Shown here in pieces: positions 61,686 through 64,000 of a stretch of DNA of 64,000 nt. Positions within the stretch are counted from its first letter, which is position 1, and each line of letters starts with the position of its first letter. The DNA is from Streptomyces sp. NBC_00247. GTDB lineage: Bacteria > Actinomycetota > Actinomycetes > Streptomycetales > Streptomycetaceae. Below the pieces are notes generated by a model. It was not told the DNA's origin and did no database searches. It saw only the letters and a list, made by a program, of their open reading frames with translations. The stretch spans positions 2,604,001 to 2,668,000 of the forward strand of contig NZ_CP108093.1 of NCBI RefSeq assembly GCF_036188265.1. The letters run 5' to 3'. A program made the translations under genes and the position numbers.

Positions 61686-62039
61686 ATGTCCCCCGTGATC
61701 GAAGAACACACCCGGGCCCGTCTCATCACCGACGGCCCGCTCACACGCCCGGTCCCGGTCGACCTGCGCTACGACGCCGACGGCGACCCCGGCACCGTCC
61801 ATCTCGTCTTCGACGGCGGCGCCGACTGGGCGCTGCGCCGCGAACTGCTGGAGGACGGCATGAACGCGCCGGTCGAGAGCGGCGAGGTGCGCCTCTGGCC
61901 CGCCGGGCGGGCGCAGTTGGTGCTGGAGTTGCACTCGACCGGCGGAGTCGAGGTCTTCCAGATCGAGAACGCCGCGCTCCAGCGCTTCCTGGGCCGCACC
62001 CACACCGAGACCGCCCCGCCCGCCGCCGCCGGACGCTGA
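61686..62039 (+). CDS. SsgA-family sporulation/cell-division regulator (SALP)
   Basis: This 117-aa protein has the SALP pattern: VPVDLRYDADGDPGTVHLVF, DWALRRELLEDGMNAPVESG, EVRLWPAGRAQLVLELHST, and a C-terminal ALQRFLGRTH. SALPs occur only in sporulating actinomycetes and control septum placement, peptidoglycan synthesis or spore maturation. The position near pmt and PBP genes makes SsgE a candidate (spore separation), but paralogue assignment needs a tree. The ATG at 61686 has AGGAGG nine bases upstream. A strong terminator closes it. Confidence 0.9.
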   Translation: MSPVIEEHTRARLITDGPLTRPVPVDLRYDADGDPGTVHLVFDGGADWALRRELLEDGMNAPVESGEVRLWPAGRAQLVLELHSTGGVEVFQIENAALQRFLGRTHTETAPPAAAGR

Positions 62040-62100
62040 GCCCGTACCGCTCCGCCGGGCGCCGGACCCCTCCGCTTGAGCCCGCGCCCCCGCACGTACG

Positions 62101-62141
62101 ACGACAAGCCCCCCGTGCCGCTCGCACGGGGGGCTTGTCGT
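62101..62141. terminator. Terminator between the SALP and MMPL genes
   Basis: Perfect 18-bp stem (62101-62118 with 62124-62141), five-base loop CGCTC, between convergent genes. Confidence 0.88.
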
Positions 62142-62256
62142 CACACCGGCACCCGTCCCCACAGATGCCGGTGCGTCCGGGTGCCGCGCCCCGCTCAGGC
62201 GCGGCCCCGGAGTCCGGTGGGGCCGCCGGGCCGGTGGGCCCGGCGGCCGTCGGGGG

Positions 62257-64000
62257 TCAGACCCGGCTCAGCTCGCGTTCACCGCCGGCCGGGTCGCCGC
62301 CGTCGGCCGGGAGGTGCTTGCGCAGCCCCTCGCCCTCGACGTCGACGTTCGGCAGGACGCGGTCCAGCCAGCGCGGGAGCCACCAGGCGCGCTTGCCCAG
62401 CAGGGCGAGCACGGCGGGGACGATCGCCATGCGGACCACGAAGGCGTCGAAGAAGACGGCGATCGCGAGACCGAAACCGATCATCTTGATCATCGACTCG
62501 GTGGCGCCGATGAAGCCGCCGAAGACCGCCATCATGATGACGGCCGCCGCCGTGACCACGCGGGCCCCGTGCTTGAAACCGGTCTCGATCGCCTGGTGCG
62601 GGGTCTCGCCGTGGACGTACGCCTCCCGCATCCGGGTGACCAGGAAGACCTCGTAGTCCATGGCCAGACCGAAGACCACACCGACCATGAAGATCGGCAT
62701 CATCGACATGATCGGGCCGGTCGTCTCCACACCCAGCAGCGAGGCGAGCCAGCCCCACTGGAAGACCGCGACGACCGCGCCGAGCGCCGCCACGACCGAG
62801 AGCAGGAAGCCCAGGGCCGCCTTCAGCGGGACGAGGATCGAGCGGAAGACCAGGATCAGCAGGAGGAAGGCCAGGCCGACGACGAGCCCCAGGTAGGGGA
62901 TCAGCGCGTCGTTCATCCTCTGCGAGAAGTCGATGGTCATCGCGGTGGCTCCGGTGACCAGGACCTCGGCGCCGGTGTCGCTCTTGATGTGCTCGCCCGC
63001 GTCGCGGATCGAGTGCACGAGCTCTTCGGTACCGACCGAGCTGGGCCGGTCCTTCGGGATGACGGTGATCGTCGCGGTGTCACCGGCGGGGTTGAACACG
63101 GCCGGGGTGACGGCCGTGACATGACCGAGGGACTCGATCTCGTCGGTGACCTGCTTGACGGCGGTCTTGCCGTCCGAGCTGTGCCGGGTGTCGACGACGA
63201 CCATCAGCGGCCCGTTGAAGCCGGGGCCGAAACCGTCCGACAGCATGTCGTACGCCTGGCGCTGCGTGGTGCTCTTGGGCTGGGAGCCGTCGTCCGGCAG
63301 GCCCATCTCCAGCGAGGTGGCCGGCAGCGCGATGGCGCCGAGGCCGAGGACGCCGACGACCAGGACCCACACCGGGCGACGCAGCACGAACCGGGCCCAG
63401 CGGGTCCCGCCGTTCGGCTTGGCGTCGGGACGGTTCGCGGCGGCGGCGGCCTTGCGCGCCTTGCGGCCCATGATCCGCTTGCCCGCGAAGCCCATCAGGG
63501 CCGGGACCAGGGTGAGGGCGATGAGGACGGCGATGACGACCGTGCCGGCGGCGGCGAGGCCCATCTTGGTGAGCATGGGCACGTTGACGACGGAAAGGCC
63601 CGCGAGGGCGATGACGACGGTCAGCCCGGCGAAGACGACGGCGGAGCCGGCCGTGCCGACCGCCCGCCCGGCGGCTTCCTCGCGTTCCCGTCCCTCGGCC
63701 AGTTCGGCCCGGTAGCGGGAGACGATGAAGAGCGCGTAGTCGATGCCGACCGCGAGACCGATCATCATCGCGAGGGTGGAGGTGGTGGTTCCCAGGTCCA
63801 GCACGTTCGCGAGGGCCATGATCGACGCGACGCCGATACCGACGCCGACGATCGCGGTCAGCAGCGGAAGCCCGGCGGCCACCAGCGAGCCCAGGGTGAC
63901 GACGAGCACCACGCCGGCGAGGACGATGCCGATGGCCTCGGTGGCGCCGCCTTCGGCGCCGGGTTCGAGCGCGTCACCGCCGACGGCCACGGCCATCCCG
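62257..64000 (-). CDS. MMPL/RND-family transporter (N-terminus cut by window edge)
   Basis: About 580 C-terminal residues are visible; the start lies to the right. Two blocks of helices are seen. The first includes GIVLAGVVLVVTLGSLVAAG and the proton-relay pair in GLAVGIDYALFIVSRYRAEL. An outside domain follows (about LPDDGSQPKSTTQRQAYDML to HIKSDTGAEVLVTGATAMTI). The second block has YLGLVVGLAFLLLILVFRSI and the matching FGLAMDYEVFLVTRMREAYV. Asp-Tyr pairs in both halves are the MmpL hallmark. Actinobacterial members export lipids, siderophores or drugs. The cargo is unknown. Ends with a charged cytoplasmic tail. Confidence 0.93.
   Translation of the reverse strand, partial: GMAVAVGGDALEPGAEGGATEAIGIVLAGVVLVVTLGSLVAAGLPLLTAIVGVGIGVASIMALANVLDLGTTTSTLAMMIGLAVGIDYALFIVSRYRAELAEGREREEAAGRAVGTAGSAVVFAGLTVVIALAGLSVVNVPMLTKMGLAAAGTVVIAVLIALTLVPALMGFAGKRIMGRKARKAAAAANRPDAKPNGGTRWARFVLRRPVWVLVVGVLGLGAIALPATSLEMGLPDDGSQPKSTTQRQAYDMLSDGFGPGFNGPLMVVVDTRHSSDGKTAVKQVTDEIESLGHVTAVTPAVFNPAGDTATITVIPKDRPSSVGTEELVHSIRDAGEHIKSDTGAEVLVTGATAMTIDFSQRMNDALIPYLGLVVGLAFLLLILVFRSILVPLKAALGFLLSVVAALGAVVAVFQWGWLASLLGVETTGPIMSMMPIFMVGVVFGLAMDYEVFLVTRMREAYVHGETPHQAIETGFKHGARVVTAAAVIMMAVFGGFIGATESMIKMIGFGLAIAVFFDAFVVRMAIVPAVLALLGKRAWWLPRWLDRVLPNVDVEGEGLRKHLPADGGDPAGGERELSRV

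Overview
The window is a piece of a Streptomyces (or close actinomycete) linear-chromosome core. The evidence is very high G+C, strong third-position G/C bias, many GTG starts, ATGA/GTGA stop-start overlaps, and marker genes typical of the genus: an SsgA-like sporulation protein, an ALF-repeat secreted protein, a protein O-mannosyltransferase, and a galT-galE-galK operon beside a sodium symporter. From memory (not checked), the order ppc, gal operon, ispE/rsmA, pmt, PBP, SsgA-like resembles the SCO31xx region of S. coelicolor. No rRNA, tRNA, integrase, transposase or CRISPR array was seen. Both edges cut genes: a ROK regulator on the left and an MMPL transporter on the right.

Layout. 1-9.7 kb is a carbohydrate-utilisation locus. 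A leftward operon (binding lipoprotein, two ABC permeases, ROK regulator) diverges from a rightward operon (zinc-less MDR dehydrogenase, TIM-barrel isomerase, GH63-like hydrolase, debranching-enzyme-like hydrolase). The two hydrolases have no signal peptide, so the imported oligosaccharide is probably cut in the cytoplasm. 9.9-18.9 kb is accessory: a 1145-aa Tat-exported ALF/coiled-coil protein followed by a small four-helix membrane protein, a trypsin-like protein that has lost catalytic His and Ser and carries FG-GAP repeats, secreted and membrane proteins of unknown function, and a 1.1-kb stretch without a gene. 19-27 kb holds ppc, a desaturase with its TetR regulator, a decayed Uma2 gene, a tam/tamR pair sharing a perfect palindrome, and an orphan LuxR-type response regulator.

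27.4-33.7 kb is the galactose block: galK, galE and galT leftward, a sodium symporter plus a small membrane partner rightward, and a second response regulator whose receiver lacks the phosphorylatable Asp. 33.9-44.4 kb carries two paralogous membrane-anchored PQQ-type beta-propeller proteins with repetitive Pro/Gln/Gly/Tyr cytoplasmic tails, an ABC-F ATPase, a lipoprotein, ispE, rsmA, tatD and a zinc-ribbon-like protein. 44.7-49.0 kb is the most unusual part: a 60-residue peptide, an unknown protein, two paralogous unknown proteins and a beta-lactamase-fold serine hydrolase, tightly packed as one operon, with a hairpin that places the peptide stop codon in its loop. I treat it as a candidate undescribed peptide-modification or signalling system.

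49-64 kb returns to core functions: rsmI, pmt, a decayed PHP-domain gene, a class B penicillin-binding protein, a YbaK-type deacylase, an EamA permease, an SDR, a PHP hydrolase, an EstB-type hydrolase, a CbiMQO metal importer preceded by a Nur-like box, an SsgA-like protein and the MMPL transporter.
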